From: Serinus canaria
Lineage: Eukaryota > Chordata > Aves > Passeriformes > Fringillidae
Assembly (NCBI RefSeq): GCF_022539315.1
Contig: NC_066326.1
Location: forward strand, 16,198,601 to 16,262,600
Reading direction: 5' to 3'
DNA: 64,000 nucleotides
The notes below the pieces were generated by a model, which worked only from the letters and a program-made list of their open reading frames with translations, was not told where the DNA came from and ran no database searches. Position numbers and translations under genes: made by a program. Positions 36,912-50,029 of the stretch are shown here, in pieces (the first letter of the stretch is position 1; every line of letters starts with the position of its first letter).

Positions 36912-38780
36912 ACCCTGTTTTGAAAGTTCAAGACTACATCTTACTGGAAATTTAAAATACAATATGTAAACATTGATTTATGTGTTAGGTAGATAGAGGG
37001 AGCTGTGAAGATGTAATGTTGTTGTAATGTGACTGTCAGTATAATATTGTGAAGGTCTAGTATTGTCCTGCTCTCCACTTAACACATCACAAAATTACTG
37101 AAAGAATGGATTTTACCATGTCATTAAAGCAGTTGGTAAAATGTTCTCAACTTATTGACATCTCAAAAGAGTCATGAAATATCTGTTTCTTATGGATTTC
37201 TTTGTGGCATTTCAGCAGTCTCTGAGGTTATAAGCACTGGTAGCAAATTAATTAAAATTATAACTGAATGGGGTTATGGGATACATGGAGATTGGAGTAA
37301 TAGTGAGTGACAGGGAGAGTGAAACAGCCAAGGAGGGATGATCTGGATTGCTGAGCATCATTTACTTACATAAATAATCATGCAAAGGTGTGTAATGAGA
37401 TGTATAGGTCATGCTCAAGAATTAAGGACCATTTTAACAAAAGTAATAATTCTGAAAATATATCAGTGTTTATAATAGACAGGTCACATGAACTCACAGC
37501 ATAAAGCTGTGTGGAAGGGCCAAGAAGTGATGTCTGATAAATCACAGTTACACTGAGCAGCAGCTTGGCTTCACCTATGTGGAACCCCCAGATGTGTTTG
37601 TATTTATGGTGCAGGTGGTCTTAGTACCAGACTGTTACAATCTTACAGTTTTAGAACTGTTCTTGAAATGCTGTTGAAAAATTTCATGGTGGGTGAGTTC
37701 TACAAAATGAATCCAGCACTTTTTTTGGATTTTTTAAACAGTGTTAAATTGCTTACTTGTGTGTGGGGATATCTCTTCTATCCCTGCCCTGCAAAAAATG
37801 AGCTTCTCTAAAGGGCTCTTTAATGCAGAAGGGCAACAAAAAGCAGTGGCTGTGCACTGAAATCAGGCATTTCCCATGGTCCATGTGCTTTAACAGCAGG
37901 GATGAGTGGCCCTTGGAGCAAGCTGCCAAAGAGGTAGTGTGAACACTGTTCTTTCATTTTCTTCAGGCCAACCATGGATAATATGCTGGCAAATGTATCA
38001 AATGAAGGTTACTGGAGTTGATGCAGTTGTACTGGATAGGACTGAAAGGATCTGTGATTATTGGAAGATTTAATGGTGTGCTCTCTCTTTATTTCTGTGA
38101 AAATCTAGGAAGAAAACTGGTCAATATTTAGAGGGCTGTTGCACACCAGGGAAAAAATGCTCATCAAACTTACTTATACACATAAATTCTCTGTCTTAAG
38201 AAGAAATATGAATGTCTATGTCTTACCATGCATTGTGAGTATTGTTCATTTTACAGTCTGGCTAAACGTGCTGGTTTTATTCATCAAAGGGCTGCTTAAT
38301 TTGATTGGTAAGAGTTATATCAATTGAATCTTAATGTATTTGAATTAGTGTCTTGCTTCTAGAAATGCTCTGTGTTGAAGGAGATTGCTTAATTGGTATT
38401 CTTGTAACTTTTAGTTTTGAGTGGATTTTAATGAACTCAGATTTACCAAAGGCAGTGTACCTCTCAGCAAATTTGCCTTAGCCTTTGCCTGGAGGAGTTG
38501 TAATGTGTACAGGTTCTGTGCTTCTTATGTTCACATTATTTTAATGTTATTGCATCATGAATATGCATCAACACAATGTTTTTACATGCAGACTACTTAC
38601 TATTAGAAATCTATGCTATTCCATGTAGTTTTGTATAGACCAGTGAATACTGTTTTATAGACTTTGGAATTATAAAAACCACTGCATCTTTTTTTAATGA
38701 CATCCAAATCTACCTGTGTTTTGCTGTTGAAGGATGTACAGGAAAAGCTGATTGTTTTTTTACCATTGTTTGTTTTTCAG

Positions 38781-38862
38781 TGAGAGGTTCATGGTGAGGT
38801 TAAACAAGAATGGAGGCCCCAGGAACCCGGAGAAGATCGATCGAATGTGTGCACTTTTCACA
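38781..38862 (+). CDS. DOCK3: DOCK3 exon E (about residues 249-276)
   Basis: This 82-nt exon follows a 14.9-kb intron, the longest in the window, and the acceptor TGTTTTTCAG. Its first base completes AG+T (Ser). It then encodes 27 codons, ERFMVRLNKNGGPRNPEK followed by IDRMCALFT, ending in phase 0 before GTACGT. The ISERF.VRLNKNG block is shared by DOCK3 and DOCK4. The Met in ERFMV and Asp in EKIDRM appear to replace Leu and Glu of the mammalian protein as I remember it, both conservative changes. The boundary at ACA/GTACGT is required for the next exon to continue DLSSKD in frame. Confidence 0.95.
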
Positions 38863-41800
38863 GTACGTGTCTGTTCCCTTTCTTCTCCCCTCACAGGAGT
38901 GGGGTTGGAGGTTTCCTGAGGGGAAGGAAACCCAGTTCTTCCTCACCAATATAATCAGTAAAAAAGAAATAATTTCTAAGTTTTGTTATGACTTTGACTA
39001 AACATTAACATAGAAAAGTGAATGTACTTCTGAATTGTTTTTATGGCTAAGTGAATATTCGGAAGTACTTGCATTTGTTCCTGCAGATAGTGTGAAATTT
39101 TGACTATTTTCATTGGATGTGCTGTGCTCTTTGATAACAGAGCATGGGAAAAACTGTGCTGGCCTAAACATAAAATAAGGCACTTTTTTCTGAATGAAAA
39201 TCAGACAAGTGTTTCCCCTTGTCCTGTCCCTACATGCCCTTGTAAGAAATCGCTTCTGTGCTGGTCTTAAGTAGTGTTTAAAATTCCCTCAGAATCAGGT
39301 GTCATACCATCATTTTATCTGCTACTTCTTCTCAGAAAGAATATGAAAATCTAGAGACACTGGAACTTAACAGCTCCTCACAGAATAACTGTAAGGATCT
39401 CAGGTCCCAAGTGTGATAAACACCTTCCATCGTGACTCACCTTTAGTTAGTGCACATGCTGGAAGCTCTGTAGCAGAAGTATTTTTACCTTCAGTGAAGA
39501 AGAAAGATGGCAGAGCTTTGGTTCTGACAGTGACACACTCTGAGGTCAGGCAGGGCTGGATGCTGAGCCAGGCATGGTCCCCAGCACTGTTCCCTTCTCT
39601 CCCTTAAGAAGGCAGCAGAATTCCTCCTCTTAGGGAACAGAATAGATCCAGGTAAGGATGCTCTGATCTGTCTCCATCTGGATCTAAGAGCTGCAGTCCA
39701 AAAGTAGCACTGACCTGGAAGCTGACATCAGTAGCAGTTCTGGTTGTGGTACCATCAGTGAGGTGCTGCCAGCTGGATGAACATCAGCAAGGTGACACTG
39801 CCACCCCAGAGATGGTAACTCATACCTAGAGTCTGGCTCTACTGAGTGAAGGTGGGCAGGGGTTAGGTTCAGCACTGATGTCTGAGTCAGGTGAAAGGCA
39901 GGAGTGCAGCTTTAGGAGCTGCCCTAAGGAATAATCCCAAATGGCAGCACAGCTTTGTATCCACTTTGGCACTTTCTGGCCTCTGAGGTTCATCAGTTTG
40001 AAAAAGATTTTCAGCATCCAACTTCCCCACCCTCACCCATGCCACATGACTTGGGGTTATGGAGCACATGTCCTGTTTCTCTCTGTGTGGGGAACAGTGT
40101 GAAACAGTTTTGCTCTGCCTTTACACCCTTTAAAAAATAATTTTAAATTACAGCCAGGGCCATAACACAGTTCCAGGAGAGACCTGCTGTATATTCTGAG
40201 TAGGGCCAGTGTAGTCCAAGAGCAGCCAGCCCTGGGATGGCAGGCATTTGCCACTGCAGCCCCAGTCCTGACCAGAGATACCTCCTGAGCTCCCTTTCCT
40301 ATTATTATGCAAAAATACCAAAGCTGCTGCAATCTCAGCTCTCCAGGGTGCTCAGACTCCATCACTGACTGGTAGAGGTGTTTAGACTTTCACTCTTCTG
40401 CTATAGAATGTGTCTTCTACATAACAAAAATTATAATGAATGTATACTCTACATAACTGGAATTATAACTGGAAAAATTATCTGTGCAAAAGATCTCACA
40501 ATTCTAAAACAGTATTTTTCATCAATGTGATCAAAGACCTTCCCAAAGTGTGTAGTAAAGGAGCAATAAATATTTGCTTTTTTGGATAACCATTTTATCT
40601 GCAGTGGTTCTATCTTATAATAATTTCTTAATTATGAAAGGCTTCTAAGTTAATATAGTTCTGTGATTTTGAGGTCTTCTCCCAGGCTCAAGATGTTCAT
40701 CTTGACTTTAAATCTATTTATTTATTTACTTGCCTTACCTCGCCACACCACAGTATCTTTCTAAAACTCTCATCTTTCCCTAAGGCAAGCAGCCCATATC
40801 TTAGATAATTGAAGGGATCTCTGCCTTTTCCTGCTATCTCTGTTACTTCTAAGGGTTCAGCTGTCTCCTTGTGTAAGATATCAAAATTACCCAGGCTTGG
40901 GTTTTACATCTGCTGTCATATCATAGCAAAGGTGAGAAACTGCTTGCTCTGGAGATCAAAGCTCACTCAAGCAAACCTTAGCCTGTGCACATGTTAGAAA
41001 CATTCCTGGGTCTGAATTAAAATGTAACTACACTGTAGAAGGTTGTTATTTTTGTTAAATACCTTATTCGCTGTGGCCTATGAGGCTGGCAGCTGAATTA
41101 AATAACTTATTACTGGCAGACAGGTATCCTTGATTCCAGTGGTTGGGGGTTGTTGTGATGGTGTTTGGGTTTTCTAACACACAAGCAGGCCTTTCTAGAA
41201 ACCAGCATTGTAAAGAACTAACCATTATTGTAGAGTAACTCTTCTGTACCCAATACAGGTAGGAAAATTTAGAGGTGATTTTCTAAAAAGCCATTCAGTT
41301 AGAATTATAATGAAGTTATGTTGTGTATCAGTCAGTATCATTTAGGAAGCTCAGAAGGATGTGGGAAATACCCACAAATATCCACCCTGGATGCAGTCCT
41401 AAGAGTAATCAGTAAATGTGTTTTGTCCTCTCCTGGTCCTAGGAGATGTACATGGATTCTCTGCAGAGAAATCATCTGAAAACTTCCTCACAGGGAAGGA
41501 GGTTGGGGCTTTTGATTGTTTGGTCCATGTCATAGTAAGAATTTCTTGCCTTATAAAAAGCCTGTGCTGTACAAACTGAAATGCAAGGCCATCTGGGCCC
41601 ACATTTTTTGTCTTTTCCCTGTGACACTTTATTTATGAAATTGGAAAAGCAACTAAAGTGTGAACCCATCAATATGTTCATGCCCTGACGTTTTCTGATG
41701 TTTTGACAGCTGCCCTTTGAAAAAATAGTTCAGTAAATTGCTGTTAATTAGAACTGGTAATCTGATGGTATAATGAAATTCCCCCTGTCAAAGTACAGAT

Positions 41801-43262
41801 ATTTTCAGGAATCTATTGGTCTCTCGAGCATTAAGTATTACCTCCAAGTTTTTTTGCTTTTTGAAATGTCTTGTCAGGCATTTCTGAGATGAAAACTATG
41901 TAAAATCTCTTTTAGTGTGGAACTTCATGTCTCCAAGACATGCAAGATAAAGGCTACCATATGTTACCCTGGTATGTTGGGTGGTGGAGAAAGCCTAGAA
42001 AGTGTGTTCCCTTCTTAGTGCAGCAGCAAAGTCGAGCCTGAGGAGAAAATGCTAAGGATGGTTTATGTGGCTTCATTTTCTGCCTCTGGAGAGACAGATC
42101 TGCTGGTTAGCAGCATCCCAAACAGTGGCTCTGCAGCTCCCTGCATCTGCTGCCCTGGGAAATACAGAGCTGCTTTTAGAGAGCAAGGAGGTACAGCCAT
42201 GAATTTGTTACTTGCCTGCTGTAATGTAGCAATGTAACACAATTGGGAAGGGATTGAAACTTCTCCTTAGGATAAATTCCCTTTATGCCTAGTTCTGAGT
42301 CACTGTGCCAGCTTTTGTTGTGCTGTGTGGCACCATAGTCTGGAATTGCATTGCCATCATAATCTCACTGTTTGGGGTTTGGGTTCTCAAGTCACGTGAG
42401 AAAGAAATTCCTTGTGTGATTTAAGGTTCATGTTTTAGCTTTCAGCAAAATGAATGTTTTAATTCTAAATTGGTTCAGATTAGGGATGACAGATCTTAGA
42501 TGTCCACAGTTTACATTTCTTCCTCTCTTTATATAAAAATAACATTGTTTCCTTTAATAGTGGTTATAATACCACGTAGTTGAGGAGCTTCTTTAAAAAA
42601 AAGCCATGAGTTTTTATCTGAATCAGAGACTGTTTCAGTTAATTTTTGTGTAAGTAGTACCTGACAGTGAGAAGGCAGCACTCAGTACAGAAACAGGCAG
42701 CAGCTGTTGCTGTAGAGCACAAGGAGCCTTTTGCATCAGTCTAAAGCAGGGATGAATATTCTCCCAGTACACAGTATCTGTTTAAAGTTTTGTCTGGGAG
42801 GTGAGTGGCATAGGGAAACTGGTTTTTAGGAAGAAATGTTTCTTACACCTTTCCTGTAACTAAAAAAAAAAAAAAAACCAGACAAGGAATGTCTCAGAAG
42901 TTGCTGGTTGTTTATTAAGTTATCAGTGAAAAGTACAACATACCAAGGAAATTGCAATTCTGACATGTGAATGCAAACTGCTGCAATAATGAGTTATTGA
43001 AAAGTGTGTCCTATGTGTATTTTCTTAATTTTTTATTTATTTTTAAATTTCTCTCAGAGTTAATAACACTTATTTGTCGTCTTTAACTTCAGCTTTCCTT
43101 TTGCTCTTCTGTAGGTCCTCCTTTTCCTGTTTGGTTTTTCTTGAAGCTCATTTTTAAAATTCTTGGCCTGCTTTTCTGTAACATGGGATTTCAGAGTTTT
43201 CATCCACATTTACAATTGCAGGCACTTATGTTGGAATGTCTCTCTTTTTTCTAATCTTTCAG
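38863..43262 (+). other. DOCK3: DOCK3 intron E-F (4.4 kb)
   Basis: A GTACGT...TTTCAG phase-0 intron. No dispersed repeat was recognised. It has a somewhat GC-richer stretch at 39650-40360 of unknown origin, a 32-bp-period duplication at 40416-40472 and a 16-A run at 42862-42877. Confidence 0.82.
40416..40472. repeat. Short imperfect tandem duplication, period 32
   Basis: TCTACATAACAAAAATTATAA at 40416 recurs as TCTACATAACTGGAATTATAA at 40448, differing at a few bases. Local duplication without evident function. Confidence 0.65.
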
Positions 43263-43323
43263 GATCTCAGCAGCAAGGACATGAAGAGGGATCTGTACAT
43301 AGTTGCCCATGTAATCCGAATAG
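43263..43323 (+). CDS. DOCK3: DOCK3 exon F (about residues 277-297)
   Basis: This 61-nt exon is too short to stand out as an open frame and was placed by motif and phase. After TAATCTTTCAG it reads DLSSKDMKRDLYIVAHVIRI and the first base of a Gly codon, then GTACAG. The DL(S/G)SK(D/E)(M/L)KRD.Y motif, followed by a hydrophobic strand ending IRIGRM across the splice, is conserved throughout DOCK-A and DOCK-B proteins (DLGSKDLKRE in DOCK1), which makes this short exon a firm call. The peptide forms part of the strand-rich segment preceding DHR-1. Confidence 0.94.
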
Positions 43324-45323
43324 GTACAGTATGATTTAGTGCTTGAAATATATGTAATAAACAGCTCTTAGACTATTTTTAAATGTATGTTTTAATTAGC
43401 TGACTTTATAATGATTTATACATTTAGAAAACTCACTCATAGACTGATTGACATTCAGACCATATGGAGCTAAGTGTTAGAAAGTTACTGGTGACTGTTC
43501 AGCAGTGATTTTGTTTTTCTGAATCTGAAACTGAATTTTTGGTTAAACACTACAGAAGAGGGACAAAGTAAAAGGCTTTTTGTTTAATGTCTAAAAATTT
43601 GAAATGAGATCTTTTTACTGGTGGTATAGCTGAGTTACAGGGCAGGACATCAGCCTGTGTGACCATCCACATCGAGTAAATCAGAGCCTGTTAGACAAAT
43701 ATATGTCAAGATTTGTTTGCTGCTGTAGGAGTCTGTGGTGCAAGTACATATTTTACCTGTGTTAAGTATAATTTATTTTAAATATTAGTGCTGAAATGTT
43801 AGCAGTGTATAGTAGGAGCAGCAGAGACAGTTTCCTCAGCTGTATTATTGTAAACAAGTGAGAAGTGCAGTGCCATTTGTGTGTTTCAGGTGACTGAAGA
43901 ATGGCCAGGCGGTGTTTGCAAGGAAAGGGTTTTTAAGCCTGTCACCAACCCAGTCACTGCTCACACCCATTACCAGGCACAGGCACCTTTTCTGAAGTAC
44001 AGCAGCTCGAAGCAGAGCTTTGTGTGTAGTGCTGTCAGTGACAGTGTGCCTTCAGATCCACAAATGTGTCAGAGAGGTCGGGGTTTCATTATCTGACTTC
44101 CCATGTCATAAGAGCCTACATGTCAGAATTGCTCTGTTATCACTTGAGGTGATAAATGAAGCCTGTGGAAAGATGCTGTATTAACCTTGATGCAAGGGCT
44201 GGACAAATTATTATGTGTAATGTTACAAGTTCACTTTGATTATCACAGTGATTTTTCTGGCCTTGGCATCTTTTGCTCTATTTAAAAACTGCCTCAGTCA
44301 TAGGCTGTTAATCACTGAGCAGCTTTGTACTTCAGAATTCTCCTTCCTGTGCTCCAAGAAATATCCATCCAAACATGATAAACAACCAATATATACTATT
44401 GCAAGTATTATATATGATATGTAATACATTCCTTTAAAGCAGTTGAATAACATGAGAATTTGCAAATATTGCACTCTAAGGAAGGAGCACAGTGGATCTC
44501 TGTGTGGGTCAGATTGATGAGTACAGCCATATTCTTGGCTCATCCACAGATGATTTGTAGTCAGCCCAGCTGGATGCAAATATGTGTCATGGAGCTGCAA
44601 ATCAAAGCTGGCCAGACATGACGATTTTCACTTTGCCCTTGGCTGGTTTTGGCTGAGTGAGGTGTAGGTTCAAATGGACCTCTGGGTTTGAAAAGTTTGA
44701 GTGAAAAGCTGTGGTGGGTTGACACCAGGTGCCCTCCAAGTCTCTCTGTCACTCCCCTTATCAGCAGGATGGGGCTGGGGAGTAAATAAGATGGAAGAAA
44801 AGTCATGGGTGAAGATAAAGGCAGTCTTTATCTAATGAGCAGAAGCAAAGGAAAGCAAAAGATTCATTCTCTTCTTTCCATCAGCCATCAATGTCCAGTC
44901 ACTTCCCAGGAAGTCAGGCTTCAGTCTGTATAAAAGCCAAACCTCACAGTGACCGATGTCCCTACTCCTCCCTTCCCTTGTGTTGCTGAACAGGTGTCAC
45001 ATGGTTTGGGACATCCCTTGGCCAGTGTGGGTCAGCTGTCTTGGCTGTGTCCCCTCCCAGACCTGACCCCCAGGCTCCTGGAGAGGAGGAAGTTGCAGAG
45101 GCAGCCCTGGTGCTGTGCCAGTCCTGCCCAGCATTCCTGGGCTGGCACCAGCACCTCCATGGGCCCCAGCACGTGGGGCTGGGGCAAAAGCAACCCCAGC
45201 TCCTCCAGAGCCAGGCAGGAGTGTCACCTGCAGCCTGGAGCTGAAAGTGCTGGCTGTAATGAACACAGCAGGCAGGATGTGGCTGTGTGTCCATCCCTGA
45301 TGTCTGAGTGTCCCTCCTTTCAG
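43324..45323 (+). other. DOCK3: DOCK3 intron F-G (2.0 kb)
   Basis: A GTACAG...TTTCAG phase-1 intron. The first 1.4 kb are AT-rich unique sequence. The last 600 bp consist of an LTR-like piece (44710-45186) and a GC-rich run into the exon G acceptor. Confidence 0.85.
44710..45186. mobile_element. LTR fragment of an endogenous retrovirus, next to exon G
   Basis: It opens TGTGGTGGGTTGACACCAGG at 44710, the well-known start of a common avian LTR family, continues GTCACTCCCCTTATCAGCAG, CTTCCCAGGAAGTCAGGCTT and AAACCTCACAGTGACCGATG, then GGGTCAGCTGTCTTGGCTGT and GTCCCCTCCCAGACC, matching that family as I remember it. AAAGC precedes it (44705-44709) and recurs at 45187-45191 after a CA, a candidate 5-bp target duplication. 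However, the family normally extends further, so the right end could be an internal truncation. A TATAAAA lies at 44929-44935 on the plus strand. No retroviral genes are present. Confidence 0.62.
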
Positions 45324-45471
45324 GCCGCATGTTGCTCAATGACTCCAAGAAAGGGCCCCCCCACCTGCACTACCGGCGCCCCTACGGCTGCGCCGTGCTC
45401 AGCATCATGGATGTGCTCCAGTCCCTCTCGGAAATCAAGGAGGAAAAGGACTTTGTGCTCAAAGTTTACAC
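45324..45471 (+). CDS. DOCK3: DOCK3 exon G (about residues 297-346)
   Basis: This 148-nt exon follows TCCCTCCTTTCAG. Two bases complete the split Gly, then 48 codons read RMLLNDSKKGPPHLHYRRPY, GCAVLSIMDVLQSLSEIKEE, KDFVLKVY, and the exon ends two bases into a Thr codon before GTGAGT. The (Y/L)RRP(Y/F)G.AVL motif is present across DOCK-A/B proteins. It is the most GC-rich exon here and lies about 140 bp downstream of an LTR-derived, GC-rich stretch. Another frame is open from 44949 through this exon to 45479, but the DOCK3 frame is the one that chains with both neighbours. Confidence 0.95.
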
Positions 45472-48400
45472 GTGAGTAACTCCTAGAAGGAAGTTTTTTG
45501 CTTCTTTATTATTCCAGCAGCTCATAAAAACTAATGAATATTATCCACAGATATTTCAGGTGTGTGAAATGCTTCAGAAGTTATTGAATATTGCCCAAAT
45601 CTATGTGACTTGCAAAGCTGCTCTTTTATTAATGTAAATTATTTAAAATCTGCTGAGCTCAAACTCAAAATGTGCTGCATTTCATCTGATGAAGGGAATA
45701 ATAACTCATGCCTCATCTGCTATTCCTTACCACTCGTGGTAACCAAGAAAAGAAGTAGAAAACAACTGAAGTCAACAGTGTGTGACCAAAATTCTCAAAA
45801 CAAATCAACATTTTTTGAGCAAGAATCTGTGTCTTCAGTTATTTGTGATTTTGAACTTTGAACTAACATTCTTATTATGAAATGTGGTCTCGCAGTTGTA
45901 ATAAAGAGGCCACAGACAAACTGTCTGGAGACTGCAGGGAATATTTAAATCCCTTGTCAGTGAGGATAAATACTGGCAAGATCTGATTTGCAGATGGGCT
46001 GAGGCACAGCTGACACTGCTTTGTGGTCTGTGGCCACTGTTGAGAGTAATAAGATAATTTGGTGGGTTATGGAACTTTGTCATTCTTTGAGACATGCATT
46101 CAGCAGCAGAAAATGTGACCTTCAAGGGAAACTAAATGAAAAAATGTCTTACTGTTCACTGAAGATTATTGGTGTCTCTTCATACATTGGAAATCTCTTA
46201 AGTCCAAGCAAAAGTCTCTCAGAGTCATCTCTTTCATTACTCTTTTGCCAAAAGTTATGAAAACTGTAGCAAAAATGTCAAATTATAGGGGGGAAATGGT
46301 CCTCTCTTCTCTCTGTCAGTAGAATCTGGCCAGTCTTGGCCTTTTGTCACATTCAGTTTCAGCTTATCTCAGAGCAGTGGGTTTTGGCTGTATAGTTCTA
46401 TTGGCTTTGTAGATATGGTGTTAATATATTGCAACTGCAACATTTTGAATGTTTACAGAAGTGGAACATTCTCATTATTAGATTTCTGTTTTGTCGCCCA
46501 TTTAATGCTTCTTTAGCTTCTGAAAAGTAGGACAGAAAAACTTGTTGAAACACTGGACTTTGTCAGTGACAAGTGAAGTCACACAGCCCTTTAGAGCAAC
46601 CTAAAGTCTTGGTACGGTGATGGAATAAAAATCTCAGGAAACAGAGCTTCCCTTTTCTTTCTGCTCATCTGCAGTGATCTGTGGGTTCCCTTCACAGCAC
46701 CCAGAGCACCAACAGCTTCTGCCCAAATTCCTCAGCAGATTTGCACCAGCTGTTCCTCACGTGGGCAGGGAGAGCCCCTGGCTGCATTCAGCTCTGTAAT
46801 CAGATGTTTGTAATTCTTTATCACTCTTATCACTCTCCTGGGCTGCAGGAAGGCTTGTACATCACTCTTTTATGTTGCAGCTGTTTGCAGTGTTCTGTGT
46901 AAACCTCCAGCAGAAATATTCAGGGGGGAACATGGATATATCTGAGGGGCACCAGCTCATTTCCTTTGCAGCTTTGATAGCTGTTGGTCTTTCATGACAG
47001 AGTTGTCACAGGTTTGTCTCTTGCATCTTCTCTTTGCTCATTCCTTTAGCTAACCTGCCTTTTCCTGTTCGTTGGCTGCAATTGAAATGACAGGGTTTTG
47101 TCCTTTGGAAGTTTAAAGTTGAATATGAGTGCTTTAACAGCCCTTAACTGATTTTTCTTACCTGCTGCTCTTATTTTGATTACTGTTAAAATGCCTCAGG
47201 CCAACTCCTAAACATCATAAAGATGAAGTAAGGAGAGAGGTGTATTTGTACTTTACAAGGAGCAGTAAAAAGCATTCCTTTTATACACAATGTGGTTAAA
47301 GCTTACAGCTGCCACAAATGAGGCAGCTAGAAAAGCGTTTTCACAGGGAGAAGCTGGAAAAAAATTTGAAAGACTGAATACCTAACAAAGGCTGAAACAA
47401 ATACATGGTCTGTAAATGGAGACTTCTTCTGAATCCACAAGAGAATGCTTATGGGAGGGGGAAAAAAAAATCAATTTACTTCACCAGTCTTTCTCAGCTT
47501 GCCTTATTATTGTTAAAGATTTATGTCTGAAAAATATTTTTTTCTCACAATTGAGATTTTTCTCTTTGGTAATCCCACAGTCATGTTAAAATCTCCCTAA
47601 GAGGATAGAGTACCACAGCTGTAGTTATAAGCTCATTATGCAAAAGCATAAAGGTTTACTTTTATAATTCTTTTTAATATATATGTAAAATAATTTTAAA
47701 ATGAGATGAAAGTTAAATTCTCAGTCCATTTTTTTCTGAAGTACGTTGACTTAATATTTTGTATTAATCTTTATCTTTATTGAAATTTTTTGCTCATTGA
47801 ACATTACTCTTTGTGTTCATCTTACAATTCCCCTGAAAACTTCATGCATTTCTCTTCCATATTCACTTTTTCTGGGCTTTTTTTCCCTGTCCTATTTTCT
47901 TTCAATCTTTTTCCCCTCTTTCTCCAGCCCTAGATCTTGAAATTCTTCCCCATTAATGCCTGAATGCCTCTTCCTTTTGCTGTTCCATTGTTGCTGTTTG
48001 CCCAGCTGGACAAGAGCTCCCATCCTATTGCTGTCCCCAGCTGCTGTGGGATGGAAAACATTCCAAATGTGCATTTGCTGCACAACCAGCCAGCCTCAAA
48101 GGTGAAGGATGGCTCAGGAGTGAATTCTTATTTAAAGGAGAAATAGATTCTTTTATCTGCTTGGTATTTGGACAAGTAAAATGTGAGCACAGTAAGACAC
48201 ATTCCAAGTGTTTCCAGGCCAGCCTGTCAATGCTGGGAGAAGATCTTCCTTCCTGGCACTCCAGAAATGCAAAGTGCAGCTTCCACTGGCACTTGGTACA
48301 ACACTGGCTTTAAGCTGCCTTTAAGTTGATTTTGGGATGACTTGGTTGCAGGTTAATTTGCAGGCATAAGTCATTGGAGGCTGAAACCTTTTTTAACTTG

Positions 48401-50029
48401 CACTGCATAGGCTGGAACAGCAACTAAAAAATCACCAGAGGTTAGACATTTGTTTGTAACTGTGAGGAGGGAGGATGGTATGGAGTTTGTGCTATAGGTT
48501 CTCTCTCTGCTTTTAGAGAATCTTATTTGGAGTAGGATACATGGCTTCTAATGTGTTGACAATGTGAAGATAATTTTTATTTTTTCCTTGATGAGTGAGC
48601 TGAATTATCACACAACACTACAATTATTGGCAGGGTGTCCTGTCCATTAATGCCTTAGCTCTGTTGTGTTTTGGTGTTGAGGGATTGTTTTGGGGCAAAT
48701 ACAGTCAATTTACCATCCTGTGCAGTTCTGCTTGGTCACTTCGTGTTGATCTGCCTTGTGTGGCCGTGTGGGATCTGGTGTCTCCTCCCAGAAGGGACAC
48801 AGTCCTTACAGGAGGTGGGCAGTAGAGCAAGTGAAATGTTCTCTGTGTTTCATTTGTTCCAAGTTGTCTCTGTTTCTTTTGATGTTCTAAGAACATTTGT
48901 GGGTATCATTAATTGGACCATCACAGGCTTTGGGGGTTACCTAATTATTCTTGGCAGCACATGGTTTTGCAAGACTGAAGCTGTAGGAAATTACCAGTTC
49001 CTGCTTGTAGATAGCCTGAATTCCTTCTGCCATGCTGTTCTTCAGTTACATAATGCAGCAAGAGCAAAAACATCCCCACTGTCTTCACAGGAGCTGCTGT
49101 GTGTCTTACCCTGGCTGTGCTGACATGCTGTACTCTTGGGGGGAAGCAAAAAAGGGAAGAAATTGTAATATCCTTGGAGAAGTTTTACAAAGGGGTTTAT
49201 TTCTCAAAACTCCTAGGAGCTGAAAGCTTGGAGTATTAGCTTTACTCTTTTTTTTAACCTTTAAGAGTCAATAGGACAGAAGTTTAATTAAATGGTTTAA
49301 TCCAATTGCTTTTCAGGAGAAATGAGATTGACTATTGCTGCTGAGTTAAAAATTGCTGACTTTGTGGGGTATCATTGAATCTTGCCATCGTAATTTAAGT
49401 AAAGCATAGATGTATTTAAAATGCAATTAGACTTGAGCATCATACTGCTTTGCCTTTCTTTTTTAACCAATAGCACTATTTGTGGTAAAGGTGCCATTTT
49501 TTTCACATGGGAGAAGATTATATGGCTCATCTTCCATTTAAAAGCTTGATAAAGGAGGCCACTTCAGTTCTCTGCCTTTCTCTCCCCAGTCTGAGGTCTC
49601 TCCCATCCTGTGGGACAGTGGCCTGTGGCCTCAGAGTGTGGGGATGGTTTCCTTGGGTCCTGTCTCAGTGGCTCTTCAATTCCTGCATGTTGTGTTTGGG
49701 ATCCTGAACAGAAGTTTAGCACTCATTTTCTACATGACAATTCAGATAGAATGTCCAGAGCTTTCTTCATTCTGTCATAATCTGAAGAGTGGAACAATGA
49801 CTTTTATGACAGAAGAGTCACCACCAGCTCCAGAGTGTCCATTAAAGGGACATAACTGTTAGAGAATATTTTGTTTCCTTCCACTTTTAAAAATAAGAGT
49901 TATGTGGGATTTCTCTCATTCATTTGAACCCTGCAAGCTTTCATATTATCTCTACAGCAAAGTTGACTGTTGTGTTCTAAGATGGTTCAGTGAAAGCATT
50001 TAACTTGAATTAGTGTTCTTTTCTTTTAG
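45472..50029 (+). other. DOCK3: DOCK3 intron G-H (4.6 kb)
   Basis: A GTGAGT...TTTTAG phase-2 intron. I recognise no dispersed repeat, RNA gene or cryptic exon in it. A plus-strand open frame of 150 codons at 48671-49123 has no recognisable domain and is probably chance. Confidence 0.82.

Larger units (their letters stand above)
23919..38780 (+). other. DOCK3: DOCK3 intron D-E (14.9 kb, longest here)
   Basis: A GTAGGA...TTTCAG phase-2 intron. CR1 pieces lie at 24780-25045 (antisense), 26560-27260 (degraded, sense) and 27449-27840 (antisense). From 27841 to 38780 I recognise no dispersed repeat or exon, only AT-rich sequence, homopolymer T runs near 31801-31814 and 34679-34696, and a short perfect palindrome at 31152-31167. 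Confidence 0.82.

Noticed and set aside
44949..45479. 176-codon plus-strand open frame through exon G
   Set aside because: It runs through exon G in a frame different from DOCK3 and through LTR-derived GC-rich sequence. The exon chain fixes the real frame.
48671..49123. 150-codon plus-strand open frame
   Set aside because: Low-complexity hydrophobic reading with no family resemblance; intronic and without splice support.
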